DNA of 64,000 nt from Dryas octopetala (lineage: Eukaryota > Streptophyta > Magnoliopsida > Rosales > Rosaceae), in the NCBI GenBank assembly GCA_963921425.1, contig OY992838.1:5580001-5644000 (forward strand), read 5' to 3'. Shown here in pieces: positions 26,701-38,423 of this stretch. A program made the position numbers and the translations under genes. Position 1 is the stretch's first letter. The number at the start of each line of letters is the position of its first letter. The notes below the pieces were generated by a model. It did no database searches. It was not told the DNA's origin and was given only the letters and a program-made list of their open reading frames with translations.

Positions 26701-27985
26701 CTTTTTTCTGTTGACTCCACCAATTCTTCAGTACCCATTTTCACCTTACACCTGAGGCTTCGATCTATGTTTATCAATAGGGACTCATGACCAGTCATGT
26801 GGTTGCTGCAACCACTGTCAAGAAACCACTCACTTTGATTTCTTTCAACTGCAGCCTTATGACATGCATAAAACATTGTGGTTGTTTCCTCCACTCCATT
26901 GACATAGTTTGCTGCTTGAATTCTTTTGTTTGGTTGATGACAATCTCTCATCATGTGACCAAACTTGTCACAATTGTGACATTTGACTTTACCCTTAAAC
27001 CAGCACTCACCATAATGCAGCTTCTCACATATCTTGCACTTATTCTTTCCCACATCAGTGCCTTGCTTCCCACCATATTGACCCTTATTTTCCCATTTTT
27101 TATACTTGTTCTTCCAATCCTTCCCATTTCGTTTATTCCCATCATTCCCATTGTTCCTAGGCTGATGACTTTGATGTTTAGGTGTGACATTCATACTCAC
27201 AAAAGCTTTTTCAGGTTTCTCACTTTCTTCATCATGCCTAGTTAATCTGAGCTCATAGCTTTTGAGGGAACCAAAAATTTCATTCACAGAAACTGAATTC
27301 AAATCTGATGTTCTTTCCAAAACAACACACATAGGGTCATAAGTTTTTGTGAGACTGATAAGTACCTTTTGAACCATACGCTGCTGAGTTAAAGGCTCAC
27401 CATATTTCTTCATTTGATTTGTTAAGTCAAAGAACCGAGCAGAGTAGTCAGATAAGGACTCACCCTCCTTCATTCTCATATATTCGAACTCTCTCCTTAA
27501 TCCTTGTAATTTCACAGATCTGGTTTGCTCATCCCCATAATACTCCTGTTGAAGTAACTCCCAAGCACCCTTTGATGTGTCCTGGTTCACAATTCTTGCA
27601 AAAATTTCCTTAGAAACTGCTCCCTGAATGATTCCCAGAGCCTTTGCATCTTTCATGTACAAATCCTCAACATAAGGATCAAGCTCATCTTCTGCATCTG
27701 TGCCTGCAGATTCTCCTTCTTTCCTCTTTTCTCCCTTCTTCTTCTTTGATTCAGGAATTATAATTCCTTTATCTACCAACTTCCAAATCCCATGAGATTT
27801 GAAAATGGTGATCATACGTACCTTCCAAAACTCATACTCTGTTCCATCAAAGATTGGAGCTCTCAGCTCCCCACTTCCAGAGTTAGCCATATTGAATTTG
27901 GGAATATCCTATGAGACACTCACCAATTGCAATTTCACAGTACAACGCCCAGACTTCTATGAAAGAACCTGAGGCTCTGATACCA

Positions 27986-28296
27986 TGTTAAGCTCAGAGG
28001 AATATTGGAATGAAAACAAGAAAATGGAATGAGAACCTGAGCAAGAATTTTGGTACTCACGCACACTGCGTGTATGACTCCCTTTTCATATATATAAAGG
28101 TTTTACAAAAACAGCAGCTGAAAGCACGTGAGCTATGAGCTCATTTACAGCTATTAAAAAATTTATTACAAATTATAGAATGCCACATGGCATCCCAATC
28201 TTAACTAACTGCTGTAACAGATTAGTTGCATCACTTCTTTTCTAAGCTCGTGTGAGCTTGATGGCTGAAATCAATACAGCCTTACATCATTCAACA
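27986..28296 (-). repeat. 5' LTR of the Copia element
   Basis: Right-hand LTR, which is 5' for this minus-strand element because the tRNA-Met primer-binding site lies just inside it. It contains a TATATATAAAGG-type stretch on the plus strand. Confidence 0.95.
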
Positions 28297-28423
28297 CGGA
28301 CATGACGAAATATAGTATTTTGTAAAGTTCGGGGGATAAAGTGGAAGGAATGAAGTTTCAGGGGGCAAATTGAAAATCGAAGTTACTTTCAGGGGGCATT
28401 GGCGTGAATAAGCCTAATATAAT

Positions 28424-29395
28424 ATACACCATATTACTTGAAGTGAACATCTTGGATGGCACCAAATGTCAACCAGATCGATCACTACATCCTAAAAGCT
28501 TGTATATGAAAACTGGAAGAGTAGTCTCTCTTTTGGATGCCATTTTCCATAAAACATACTGAGAGAGGATCTAAAAAGTTATAAGCCTGTCTATTATGTA
28601 CAACTTCTAGATGATGTGAGGAAATTCCCTGTGTATAAGAAATATACTAAACAGCAGGAAATTTGAAAAAAGAAAAGCTTAAAATGGACTAGAAAACATC
28701 TTGTAGTTTCATTTGACAACCAGACATACATAGATTCGTTGCAACAGGCATGAATCATCACCTTCTAATGTCATTAAACTTTTACATTTTCAGATCAATA
28801 ACAAGAACACATCTTAATTGGTCAATCTATGGATCAGGCCAACAGCTCTATCTTTATATTGATCGGCCTGAAAAGGTTGCAAGGAACCCCACGTTCTTCC
28901 AACTTTCAATTTGACCTGCAAAGGAACTGGAAAACAAATCATTAAATAAGATACAGTAAACGTATGTCCTCAAAGTATCAAGCAATTTGATTATCCAGAA
29001 ACATGCATAAAAAATATACCAAGAAGCAAAACAGAATTTTCCTTGCTTGTCTGTAACAGTAAAGCAAAGCAGCTTCCTTTATCAGAGAAGGATCAAATTA
29101 CAGTACCAATTCATCATGATCATGTACCTGGATAGAAATCGCCGAGAATATCTATCAACTTTCAACAATTTTGTGTTACACTGTAAGTGAAGCAAAAGCA
29201 ATCTGCACGAACAAAGCTAACAAGATGAAGTAACTAAAAGATAAACCGCTTTTCTCCTTTAATTATATGCAATGGATTATTCAATCTGGCTCAAGACACG
29301 CATAAATAGGACCTTAGAGAGGCTTTCAATAATTAATCTTTCACACAATTTCTTCAAAACTCATGCATATAGAAGGAACGGAGAAGCCATTTTGA
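28424..29395 (-). pseudogene. Relic of the 3' end of TEB, copy 1
   Basis: Continues the BURP1 downstream sequence after the MULE. It holds recognisable copies of the last two TEB exons (about 28827-28927 and 29030-29130, antisense to BURP) with substitutions, and the intron between them. Upstream TEB exons are absent. Similarity to copy 0 continues to about 29395, past the point where similarity to the functional gene stops. Confidence 0.82.
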
Positions 29396-32300
29396 AGATA
29401 ATATTCTATATATACTAAAACAGAACAAACGCATACTGAATCTAGGTTATTTTGGATTATTCATGCCACCTTTGTCAGCTGGTGAATCTAGGTTGTGAAA
29501 ACCATACTGAATATTGACCTGTCCATTGTGAGTTTATGGTTTCTTCTTGGTTGTTATTGTTTACTTCCTTATGCAGTTCAATTACAAAACCATATCTTGG
29601 TATGTTTGCGACTTAAGGCAGTGACTGATAGTATTTCTATTCTTTGAGTTCAGGTAATATTAATTAGGCAAGTAATCTAACAACTCCATTAATAGTTCTC
29701 AAAGTTGCTTACTTTTTATCATTAATTAGGCAAGTAATATAAGAAGGTGAAGGCTTATTGGAAATCTCAGGCAATTTCTTTCCTGTGAAAGGTTATTCTC
29801 ATATTACATACGTGAATGTTGAATTTGCTGTTGATTTAGTGATGGTTAATGTTCTGACGTATCATTGAAATTCTTTTTACTTTTGTTCTAAGATGTGAGT
29901 AAAAGTAAAGACTAGTGAACATTATGGCTTATGCATGTGAAGTATGCTAGTGAATATGATAACAGAACATGCTTGTGTTGTTCGCTGTGTTTTTGCTTTA
30001 GAATCTTGGAGTATCTGCTGAGTATTTTCTCCCCCTTATTCTTAATCTTTTATTTCTACTAATATACTGGAGTCTCTATATCTTGGCTTTATGATGATTT
30101 AATCATAAAATGAGTGAAATTCATCTATTAGATTTGTAGGTAAATAATTATATCTTTGCAGCTCCAATTTTTATGACTTTGTATTTAGAATTTTGTATTT
30201 GGTATGTTTCTTAACTTAGTTGTATGTTGATTAACTTCTAAGTAGGGCTGTCTACATGTATATACATGACCAAGTATATTGCATAGTCTGAACTCTCAAG
30301 GTACGTCCAAAGTTTTACAACCTTTTTCCTCTAGCTATTTGTATTTCTTTTTGTTGGTTATATGGGTTGTTGGTGTTAGTTGCCTTGGGTTGCTTGATTT
30401 CTTAGTATGTATTTGCTTTTTTTAATCAATTTAGCATTTGGTTTAAAATTGAACTTGCAAAATAAGTTTTGTGACATAGTCCAAACCTTAACACATGCTC
30501 AATGGTACAACAAGGTGAGTTTAAAGCTACATTTAATTGTTGCATCCTTCTGTTCATATTTGTGTCAACAATTATTTTCTGTCTTTACTTCTATATTGTC
30601 TACTAGCACAAGAGTTTCAAATGGGTTGGGTGTTGGGAAACGTATAATAACTAGAATATCTGATAGTTCAAGCTTTTTATGAATATAAATGTCTACAAGC
30701 ACTCATTCCTAAAGCTTGCTGATGTTCTTGCTGACTTATTCCCTAGCTTGTTTAACGGCTGTAGAGTTACTCATGATTGAAATAAAAGAAACTATAACAG
30801 AGGTTGTTAGATGGAGAGAAACTTGTGAGTTAGAAGTTCAAGCTGGGAAAAATGAGATTTCCTATATAAAAGGTATGTTTTTAAATATTTAAACGGTAGT
30901 ATATATCTTCTTTATGGCTCCCTAAAAATGTGTGCTTTACTGCTTTACATATATAATTTTTGTGGTTTTCATGTAAGGTACCCTAATTAAGCATGGTTGT
31001 CTACACATATGCCAAGTTTGTACATTGCACAATCTCGACTCTCAAGATTAGTCTTTAATCTCAAGGTGAGTTTGTAACAACCTTTTTCCTCTATTATTGG
31101 TATATGAATAACTTTTTTTTTTCTTCCTTTTTTTTTTACTCTTTTAGCAACCATATTTGTGCTTTTTTTTACTGTCATTTTCTTTTTGTATAACTAACAT
31201 ACTATGTTAATATTGTTTAATATTGTATAACTATAACTCTATGTTGATATTCTTTTCTCTGCTTTTTTTCCTTTTTGCTTAACCTTAAGGGAAATAGACG
31301 GTGTATTTGGATTGACAAAGGCATACCTTTTGTACTGCTCTGTGTATTTTAATTTCCTCCAGTAAAGTTTTATTTTAAAATTGTTTATTTTATAGCTCAA
31401 ATAAGGTCTTTAAACCTGCATGTATTTGTATTTCCTTTGAATTCTAAAGAACAGGTGTTTTAACTCAAAGAATAGCAAAATAAGCCATTTTTAGTGAATC
31501 TGAACTTACTGGACTCCTGCGGAATTCTGTGCTGCTGTGGTGAATTTAAATCTGAGATTTAGGAGTTTGAAATTAGACTTACTAATGGTTGTTTTGGGAC
31601 AAGAACCAAGTATTTTGGACCTGTATTGAATTTTTTTGTGAATTTTCTAAGATGGACCTGCTGGCAGAAATTTCTGCAGCAATAGGAACAACTATAATTT
31701 ACTGAATTGAATGAGATTTTGAGTGTAACTTTGTCATTTTGAGTCATGCTTATGATCTGATACTTATGAAATATGTACTAGACATGCTAATTAAAGAGTG
31801 CTTTAAACCAAAAACCTTGTGAATTGAAGCTATGTTTGATTTATGGTGAATTTCCTAAATTGAGACAGTTTTCAGAAAAATAAAACCTTGATTTTTGAAC
31901 CTGGAAAGATTTGTAAATACTGGTCGATCTGTGGCTTCAATTGACTTGATAATTTTTATCAATGTTCTTTTGAATGTCTAGTACAACTCTATGAAATATC
32001 ATGTTCCTATCTCAGAGGCAGTTTGCCTTTCCTTTCACTTTTTCTTGAAAAGACTTTTCTTTCTTTGATGACTCTAAAATTCCAAGTTATTACCTATATG
32101 AGGCATGTGGTTTTTTAACAGGTTCGGTGAAGATACCATCATACATGTTTCTTTTTGGCCAATAATTTTAACTTAGTTCATGTAAATGTTAATTGTTTAA
32201 TTCATGTAACTGTTTAGTTAACTTAATTTATTGAACCATCGATCTTTTGTTCTTATGTAGGGTTGTTATATCTGAGGCAACACAACACATGGGAGGAAAT

Positions 32301-32680
32301 TGAAGTTGATGAGGTGCAGATTTCACGGGTTAATTTTGTCGGTAATTACATGTAGAGATGTTGCCATGCCAATATTTTGTACATGTGGGCAGCTTTTGGT
32401 ACATTACAACTTGTTTTGGTTTTGTAAAGGTCTTCCCAAGTAGGTTTAAGCAATATTGCCTTAGTTATTAGGCCGGTGGTTATGTTTAGACTTTTAGAAA
32501 ACAAAAAATGTATTCTCTGGTTGGATATTGTACTGTAAACCTTTTTTGGCAGCTTTGAATATTCTTATTGGTGATTGAAATATATGGAATGTGAATGGAA
32601 GATTTTATGACTGCACAAATTTCTGCCCATTTCAATTTACAGGCACAAATTAATGTTCAATCAATTGATATTCTTTTTAG
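29396..32680. other. Gene-free block, possibly the inside of a CACTA-type element
   Basis: No long open frame. Two diverged copies of a segment with CTCAAGGT...CAACCTTTTTCCTCTA lie at about 30245-30340 and 30990-31100. A short exon-like stretch at about 32263-32325 (LYLRQHNTWEEIEVDEVQ, followed by no continuing frame) is unassigned. It lies directly left of a CACTA-type terminus at 33124, so it may belong to that element, but no left end was found. Confidence 0.4.
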
Positions 32681-33124
32681 GTGAAAAAAAAAATGATATA
32701 TAACATACATTCCAATAATAAATGATATCAGTTTTTTAGTCTAAAAACTAAAATGTTTTGATGTTTTGATATCGGATTTTATTTCAAACTTGATATATAA
32801 ATAATATTTAGATATCAGAGCATGTTTCATATTTGATATTGATACTAGGTTATATGTCAGTATTAGTGTCAAATACGATATCTATTGGCCAGAACTATTG
32901 ATACTCGGATTTTATAGATATCATAAATAATATAAAATCGGATATCTATTGTGTATTTAGGACATCAGATTGAGAAAAAAAAAATGATATATAAGAATAT
33001 TTACATATCTGTTTTAAAATGATGTCTAAAATATGAACATTAGATATTACGACTGGCTATATCGGACGGCTACCCCATTAGATATCAGTCCCGACTGATA
33101 TATATTAACATTTTTGTAGTAGTG
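32681..33124. mobile_element. CACTA-type transposon terminus with subterminal repeats
   Basis: The right end reads TTTTTGTAGTAGTG, the complement of CACTACTACAAAAA, a standard En/Spm-like terminus. The preceding 440 bases contain at least six GATATC-centred motifs in both orientations, like the subterminal repeats of this superfamily. The matching left terminus was not found within 4 kb, so the element is either deeply decayed or truncated. Confidence 0.6.
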
Positions 33125-34763
33125 TGTGTCCTTAAATTGCAACAATTTGTAAATTACATGACCAAAATCACAACAATTGAAACTATAAGGACGAAAGTGA
33201 AACCTAACTTAAATTACAGGGACTAAAAGTGAACTTTGGCCCTATGAGAATATTATTCGACTTCTCTTCTTCTTTAATGGACTTTGGATTTGTCTTTTTT
33301 TTTTTTTTTATGGAAAATGATTATGAGCCTTAATCTGATGTGGCAATTTTATGTTATGCACTTAATTATTTATTTGCCAAATCATATTCTTACTTAGCAA
33401 ATCATTTTGGTTTATTACTATTTTACCCTTTAAAATACAACCCTAAATCTAACACCTTGTTCATCTTATCTTTAATTTGCTGCTCCTTTTCTTCTAATCT
33501 GGGTCATCTTCTTCCACTACAAACAGAAAGATGATGATTTACAAAGACCTCCAAATCATGCACCCCCCCCCCCCCCCCCTTCTTCTAGATCTTGTATATT
33601 GTTTTCCCGGTTTTTTCCCCTCTTTACTCTTCTTCTCTTAATCATTCCAATCCTTGATCAAAGTTTATGAAATTGCGAAAATCTCTTCTATCTTTGATTT
33701 CTTTGATCAATTTCTCACAACATTTTTTTTTAATAAAAAATCTCATTGCAATTTTTATAACTTTTGGATCAAAGTTCTTATCGGTATTTTTTTATCAAAG
33801 CCTTCTACAGCATATTCTTGTATTCTCATTGGTTTCTTACATAAAGATCTCATAGCAAGAATTTAAGTTGAAATTCCAGAACATTAGATCAAGCCAGAGA
33901 CAATATTTCCAGAACCCAAGATGTTTCTCACGCTTACCCATGTACCAAACACTAACCAAGTAGCTAGCTATACCTTCCGATCAAGTCTAGCAACCAAGTT
34001 GAAATCATCAATTCTGATTACATACAAATTGTGAAGTAAATTCTAAAGAAAAGTTACTATGTGAGAATTTAGGGTTCTACATTTTAGGCTGAAACTTTTT
34101 TAAGATTTTTAATTTGGGGTTAAAATCTTTATTATATTATTTGATTTTTAATAAAGCTTATTAGAAAGGTTAAGATAGTCATTGTGAAAGCTTATGTGGC
34201 AAGTGAATTATGACATATATTTAATGAAATTAAATATTTTAGCTGACATGGCATTGAGGCACCCTAGCACTTCCTTTTTTTATAGGGCAAGCTAGCAACC
34301 TTCCCCATTGTTCATTTGCCACATGAATTTCACTCACACAAAAACCTATGAATTTAATGTGTTGAAAAGTAAATTATTATTTTCACATGTTTACCCCTCA
34401 TTAAGCAAAACCCATTTAATTTGAACTAATACCAAGTTCTCGTCCTCTGGATTGTGGTGCTTTCGGTTATGTTTGGTGTTGTTTGCGTGTGGCGGTGTTT
34501 CTATCGACGGCTCGGGATTGAAGTTGGATTGGTTGCGATGTGGTTTGGGTAGAAAGCTGATTGCTTTGGGGTTTTACTTAGGGTTGATTTTATTGAAGAA
34601 ATTTGGGGAATTTGGTGGTTATTTTGTTTTTCTGTGGCAGTTGTTTTGATTGTCTTTTGTTTGTTTCTATATCTGTCTTTGGGACTTTTTTAATATCATG
34701 TTCTTTCGACAGAAATATAAAAAGAAACAAAATTTGAAATACAAAAAACAAAAAACAAAAAAA
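33125..34763. other. Intergenic, no gene seen
   Basis: Contains a run of 17 C at 33563-33579 and AT-rich, low-complexity DNA. Frames near 33340-33870 and 34452-34649 show no family signature. Confidence 0.5.
33563..33579. repeat. Homopolymer run of 17 C
   Basis: Uninterrupted C tract. Its length is unreliable in most sequencing methods. Confidence 0.9.
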
Positions 34764-35206
34764 ATGCTGAAAACGCTTCTTCTCCTCACAGCCGGCCAAT
34801 CCAACACCAGCGACTGCTACCGCCCTGTCTGCACCGACATAAGAAACCACCCCTCATCTCTCACTCTCTCTTTCTCCTCTTTTTGTCTCTTTCCCACCTC
34901 TCTTTCTTTTCTTCTCTCTTAGTCACTCAAAATGGCTGCTACTACATCCATTTTAAAGAGTTTAATTATATAGAAATAACCCTAATCAACTAGTAGTTAA
35001 TGAGTAGATATGCATACAAAATAAGGGTTTTACAAAATCAAAGTGACGCCACAGAGAAAGAGAGGAAAAGAGAGGGATGAAAAGAAAGAGAGAAGAAATG
35101 AGGGGATCGAGGTTTCCGGCACTGGCTCCGGCAGCTGGCTTGGGTGGGTGACTGGCTGGGCTGGGGTTCTTGGTATGTGGGAGAAGAAGCGTTTTCAGCT
35201 TTTTTT
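34764..35206. repeat. Diverged inverted repeat with arms of about 150 bp
   Basis: GCTGAAAACGCTTCTTCTCC at the left pairs with GGAGAAGAAGCGTTTTCAGC at the right. Further in, CCCCTCAT...CTCTCTTTCT pairs with its complement. The loop is short and AT-rich. It is probably a remnant foldback transposon; no target duplication is clear. Confidence 0.55.
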
Positions 35207-36660
35207 TTTTTTTTAATAATTTATTGTTATTATTATTTTGATAAACCTAGTAACTTATTTATATGTAAATAATTATAAACCCCCAAATCATAATCTAATA
35301 AATTCATAGCCTCCACCCATTATTATGATTATTTCATAACCCCTTCTTTTGCTTAAATGTTTCCCTAAACCCCCTAAGTCAACACATGTTGACTAGTATT
35401 TAACTTTATTTTTTGGTAAATACCGGTTGTGCCCTTTTTTTGGTTTCGCCCATACACAACAACAGAACAACCATACACAACAACCATTCTCTCTCTTTCT
35501 CTCTCTCTTCCTGGAAATGACGAATAGAAAAACCCATCAACACTAAACAGTCACCAGCCAGCAGCACGAGCTCTTCCTCCTCCTCCTCCTCCTCCTCCTC
35601 CGACGATCTTCCTCCTCCACTGTCACCAAACCATACCCGAGATCGACGACTATCTCGCCGAGGCCAATCTCCCTCGCCGGCGATCCGTCAATTCCGGCGA
35701 CGACGAAGTGTCGGACCAGTTGGGTTCTTCTCACCTCTTCCTCCTCTATCTATCCATGGCCTTTTCTTTCCCATAAAATCCACAGAAACCCAAATGCAGC
35801 CCGAAGTCCGATCGTCATCTCCGGCGGTGACTTCGCGATTCCGGCGACGTCGTAGCCGCTCTCCACTTCCAGAAGCTTCCTCTCAACGTGGTGAGTGTGA
35901 TGGTGGTCTCCAATTCTCCAACTGACCACCGTGGACGGCGAATCGACGCCGAGAAGGTCTGAGACTTATCGCCGCCGTTGCCGGCGATTCCGGCGGCGGA
36001 TTGAAGTGGTTCCGGTCTCATTCTTCTCCCCTTGACAGTCTCTCTTTACTGGTATACAAATTTTGGTTCAATTGCATTGAATTTCAAAAGCCCTAATTTG
36101 AAAACCCTAATTTGAAATTGATTTGTGAATATGTTTATGAAATGTATAATTTGTGAATCTATTTTAATTGAATTTGTTATTAATCGGATATAAATGTGGG
36201 TTTTTTTAATTGATTTATAAGTATATACAAATTTACTTCATTTATTGATTAAACAGTTTCAGTTCGTGAAACAGTTTCAGTTCGTGAAACATGAGTTTTA
36301 AATGAATTTTGAATGAAATTATAGTTCTGAAATATGATGAATCAAATTTGCAGGTAGAAACAGATCGAGGCAGTGGCGGCTGTCGTGTACTCGTCGCGCG
36401 TGAGGTGATCGGACGACGTTGTATTGTTGGCTACTCCTCTCATCTCAATGACTTGTTGTATTGTTGGTTTTTTTTTTGATAAGGTTGTTGTGTTCTTTTT
36501 AGTGAAACGGAATTCAGTAAAGGTATAACTGTTTTAGTGAAGTGTAATTGTTTTAGTAAAGGTGTAATTGTTTTTTAATTAAGGTGTAATTGCATTTTAG
36601 TCGAGGTGTAATTGTTTCATCACTTAATTCAATTTCAGTAAGTGAATTCATAACTGAATT

Positions 36661-36780
36661 CTTCAATTTAGTGTAACTGAATTTCTGAAATTCAGTTTCA
36701 GTGTAATTGAATTCTTGAAATTCAGTTTCAGTGTAATTGAATTCTTGAAATTCAGTTTCAGTGTAACTGAATTTTTGAAA
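36661..36780. repeat. 30-bp tandem repeat, about four units
   Basis: Units TTCAGTTTCAGTGTAATTGA plus ATTCTTGAAA at 36691, 36721 and 36751, with a diverged unit before and fading copies after. Periodicity is exactly 30, so an antisense frame (YTETEFQEFN) repeats by accident. Confidence 0.9.
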
Positions 36781-37055
36781 TTCAGTTTTAGTGTAATGAA
36801 ATTCAATTTCAGTGTTTGATTTTAGTTTTAGTGAAATATTGAGTTTTAGCAAAAACTTCAATTCCAAAAAAAAAAAAAACAGTTTCACCAAAATACAGTT
36901 ACAGTGACGTCAGCATGACTCAGCGCGCGTCAGCATGCGTCAGAAGGGTAATTTAGGATTATAAGTTTTAGGGGGTTTTGAAAGAATTTCTAGATGGGTG
37001 GGGGTTTAGACAAATTTTTTTAGTGAGTAGGGTGTTTAAAATTAGGCATTACTTG

Positions 37056-37056
<1 letters not shown>

Positions 37057-37094
<38 letters not shown>

Positions 37095-37095
37095 T
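37057..37095. repeat. (TTA)n microsatellite
   Basis: Uninterrupted TTA/ATT run. Confidence 0.9.
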
Positions 37096-37110
37096 TGATA
37101 AACCTAGTAA

Positions 37111-37949
37111 CTTGTTTAGCGGATCATTGTGCAATTATTAAGGGAAATTACCTATTTTTTATTTTTTGGTCAACATATAAAATTAAATGCATGGAAGCTT
37201 TACTCAGCCTGTTCATTTTGTTATTTGGTAAATTAAAGCAACTTGTTTCTATCTTGTTCATACACAAAGCTGCCCATGATTGTGCTATTAATTAGAGAAA
37301 ATTTCTACTTCATCTACCAGAGGAGTAAACCATCTGCATTGAGCTTTTCTAGTCATCTACCAAAGGCAAAACAAGCTTGGTTTTCTTATTCGTAGCAGGT
37401 GCGAATTTGATTGATCCCTTAATTAATTTCCATCTCTGTCTTTCCTTTTTCATGAATTCATAATGTTTTGTCTGGGTTGTATTCTTCTCCATTGCTATAT
37501 ATATGTATATATATATATATATGTTTGCACATCCATGTTCTTCAAGCTTTAAGTTGACTCTAGTGTTTCATGATAGTTGGATTTTGGAACTAAGCAAAGG
37601 TAGGTTATATATGGGAATATTGTTCTAATTTCTTATAATATGGAACTTTAGTTTGTCTTGCTATATATGTTTTGATTCTATGTTAACAGCGCTGTTCAAA
37701 CTTGCTATGTTTTGATTGGAGGCTAACTCGGGTTTGGGTTTTTCCAGAAATATTTAATTAGCAGCCTAGCTATGTCTGTTGTATACGAGTGCCTCAAATT
37801 CATATTGTTTCTCTTATTACCAACAGATCCTTTTGTGTGAATTTGGAGCATTAATTTCATAGGTGGGATGCAATGGGTTGCAAGTATTAAGGTCTTGGTG
37901 TGTTTGCTTTTATGAGTTGCGTAGAGGTATATAATTGCAGTGTTTGGAA
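37111..37949. other. Region upstream of the DUF247 gene, possible 5' UTR exon
   Basis: No coding frame. Around 37300-37400 a stretch ends in AGCAG followed by GTGCGAATTTG, which could be a non-coding first exon joined to an acceptor near 38340. This is inference without transcript support. Confidence 0.3.
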
Positions 37950-37954
37950 TTTCT

Positions 37955-38003
37955 TGTTTGGATGCCAAGAAAGAACTAAGAAAATCTCAGAGAGAATAGA
38001 AAA

Positions 38004-38043
<40 letters not shown>

Positions 38044-38250
38044 TGCTTGTGTGTATTAAATCATTATACAAAGTCACACACAGTAAAGCTATTATAGCTG
38101 AGCTTCTAAGCTTAAACAAACTAACAGCCTTACAACAGACTAACATTCTAACAACAATTCTAACAGACTAACAGCTGACTAACAAATCTGACATGGCATT
38201 ACAGCTGGAAAATAATAACAATAACCAGGTTTATTTTTAATACTCTAACA
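37955..38250 (-). mobile_element. Solo LTR, probably Ty1/copia
   Basis: On the plus strand it begins TGTTTGGATGCC and ends TACTCTAACA, a TG...CA unit of 296 bp flanked by the 5-bp duplication TTTCT (37950-37954 and 38251-38255). It contains a GA run of about 33 bases (38009-38041). No internal retroelement sequence is nearby, as expected after LTR-LTR recombination. It lies 174 bases upstream of the DUF247 start codon. It is unlike the LTR at 23424. Confidence 0.88.
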
Positions 38251-38423
38251 TTTCTCACCCATCTAGTTGATTTCATTTCGCATTGTGTGATTGCTTTTAA
38301 ATTTCTGGTTGTAGCACATGTCATCTTGCAATTCTAACAGTGATATATGTGTTGATCGTGGTTCCAGTAATTTGCAATCATCATCGTCATCTATTACAAC
38401 AGCACCACATCATAGTAAGGAAA

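Larger units (their letters stand above)
23424..28296 (-). mobile_element. Ty1/copia LTR retrotransposon, full length, young, broken
   Basis: Fossil element of 4873 bp in minus orientation, nested in the MULE with 5-bp target duplication CGGAC on both sides. The LTRs (23424-23734 and 27986-28296, 311 bp each) begin TG and end CA and look identical by eye, so insertion is recent. A primer-binding site matching initiator tRNA-Met (TGGTATCAGAGC) adjoins the right LTR, and a purine tract adjoins the left LTR. Parts in copia order: gag with zinc knuckle, protease region, integrase, reverse transcriptase and RNase H, from right to left. The coding region appears interrupted at about two places. Confidence 0.96.
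22145..28414. mobile_element. Mutator-like element (probable Pack-MULE), split by a Copia insertion
   Basis: Terminal inverted repeats start GGCTTATTCGCGCCAATGCC on the left and, on the complement, GGCTTATTCACGCCAATGCC on the right. They run about 190 bases and are highly similar. A 9-bp target duplication TAATATAAT flanks it (22136-22144 and 28415-28423), the length expected for MULEs. Paralogous DNA at about 18700 preserves the empty site. Removing the Copia and its 5-bp duplication leaves about 1392 bp. No transposase is present. The interior (about 22440-23250) is GC-rich and gene-like, unlike its surroundings, so capture of host exons is inferred. Confidence 0.9.
35207..37110. other. GC-rich gene-like block in repeat DNA, candidate second Pack-MULE
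   Basis: A (TCC)n run at 35577-35600 and very GC-rich DNA to about 36030 (CGCCGGCGATCC, TTCCGGCGACG) are followed by AT-rich sequence with an acceptor-like site and a second GC-rich patch at 36360-36420. This resembles captured exons around an intron. The ends have only weakly similar inverted CCACCCAT...CCCC stretches. A direct repeat of about 28 bases (TTTTGATAAACCTAGTAACTT plus upstream TTATTA) occurs at about 35230 and 37090. No intact frame. Confidence 0.35.

Noticed and set aside
36691-36780. Regular repeats, possible CRISPR
   Set aside because: Units are contiguous with no spacers, and the genome is a plant's.
36553-36891. Repetitive minus-strand protein YTETEFQEFN
   Set aside because: Produced by the 30-base minisatellite; no gene context.
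38340-38423. N-terminal extension of the DUF247 protein
   Set aside because: It begins with GTG, has no in-frame ATG and does not resemble the family; the start at 38424 does.
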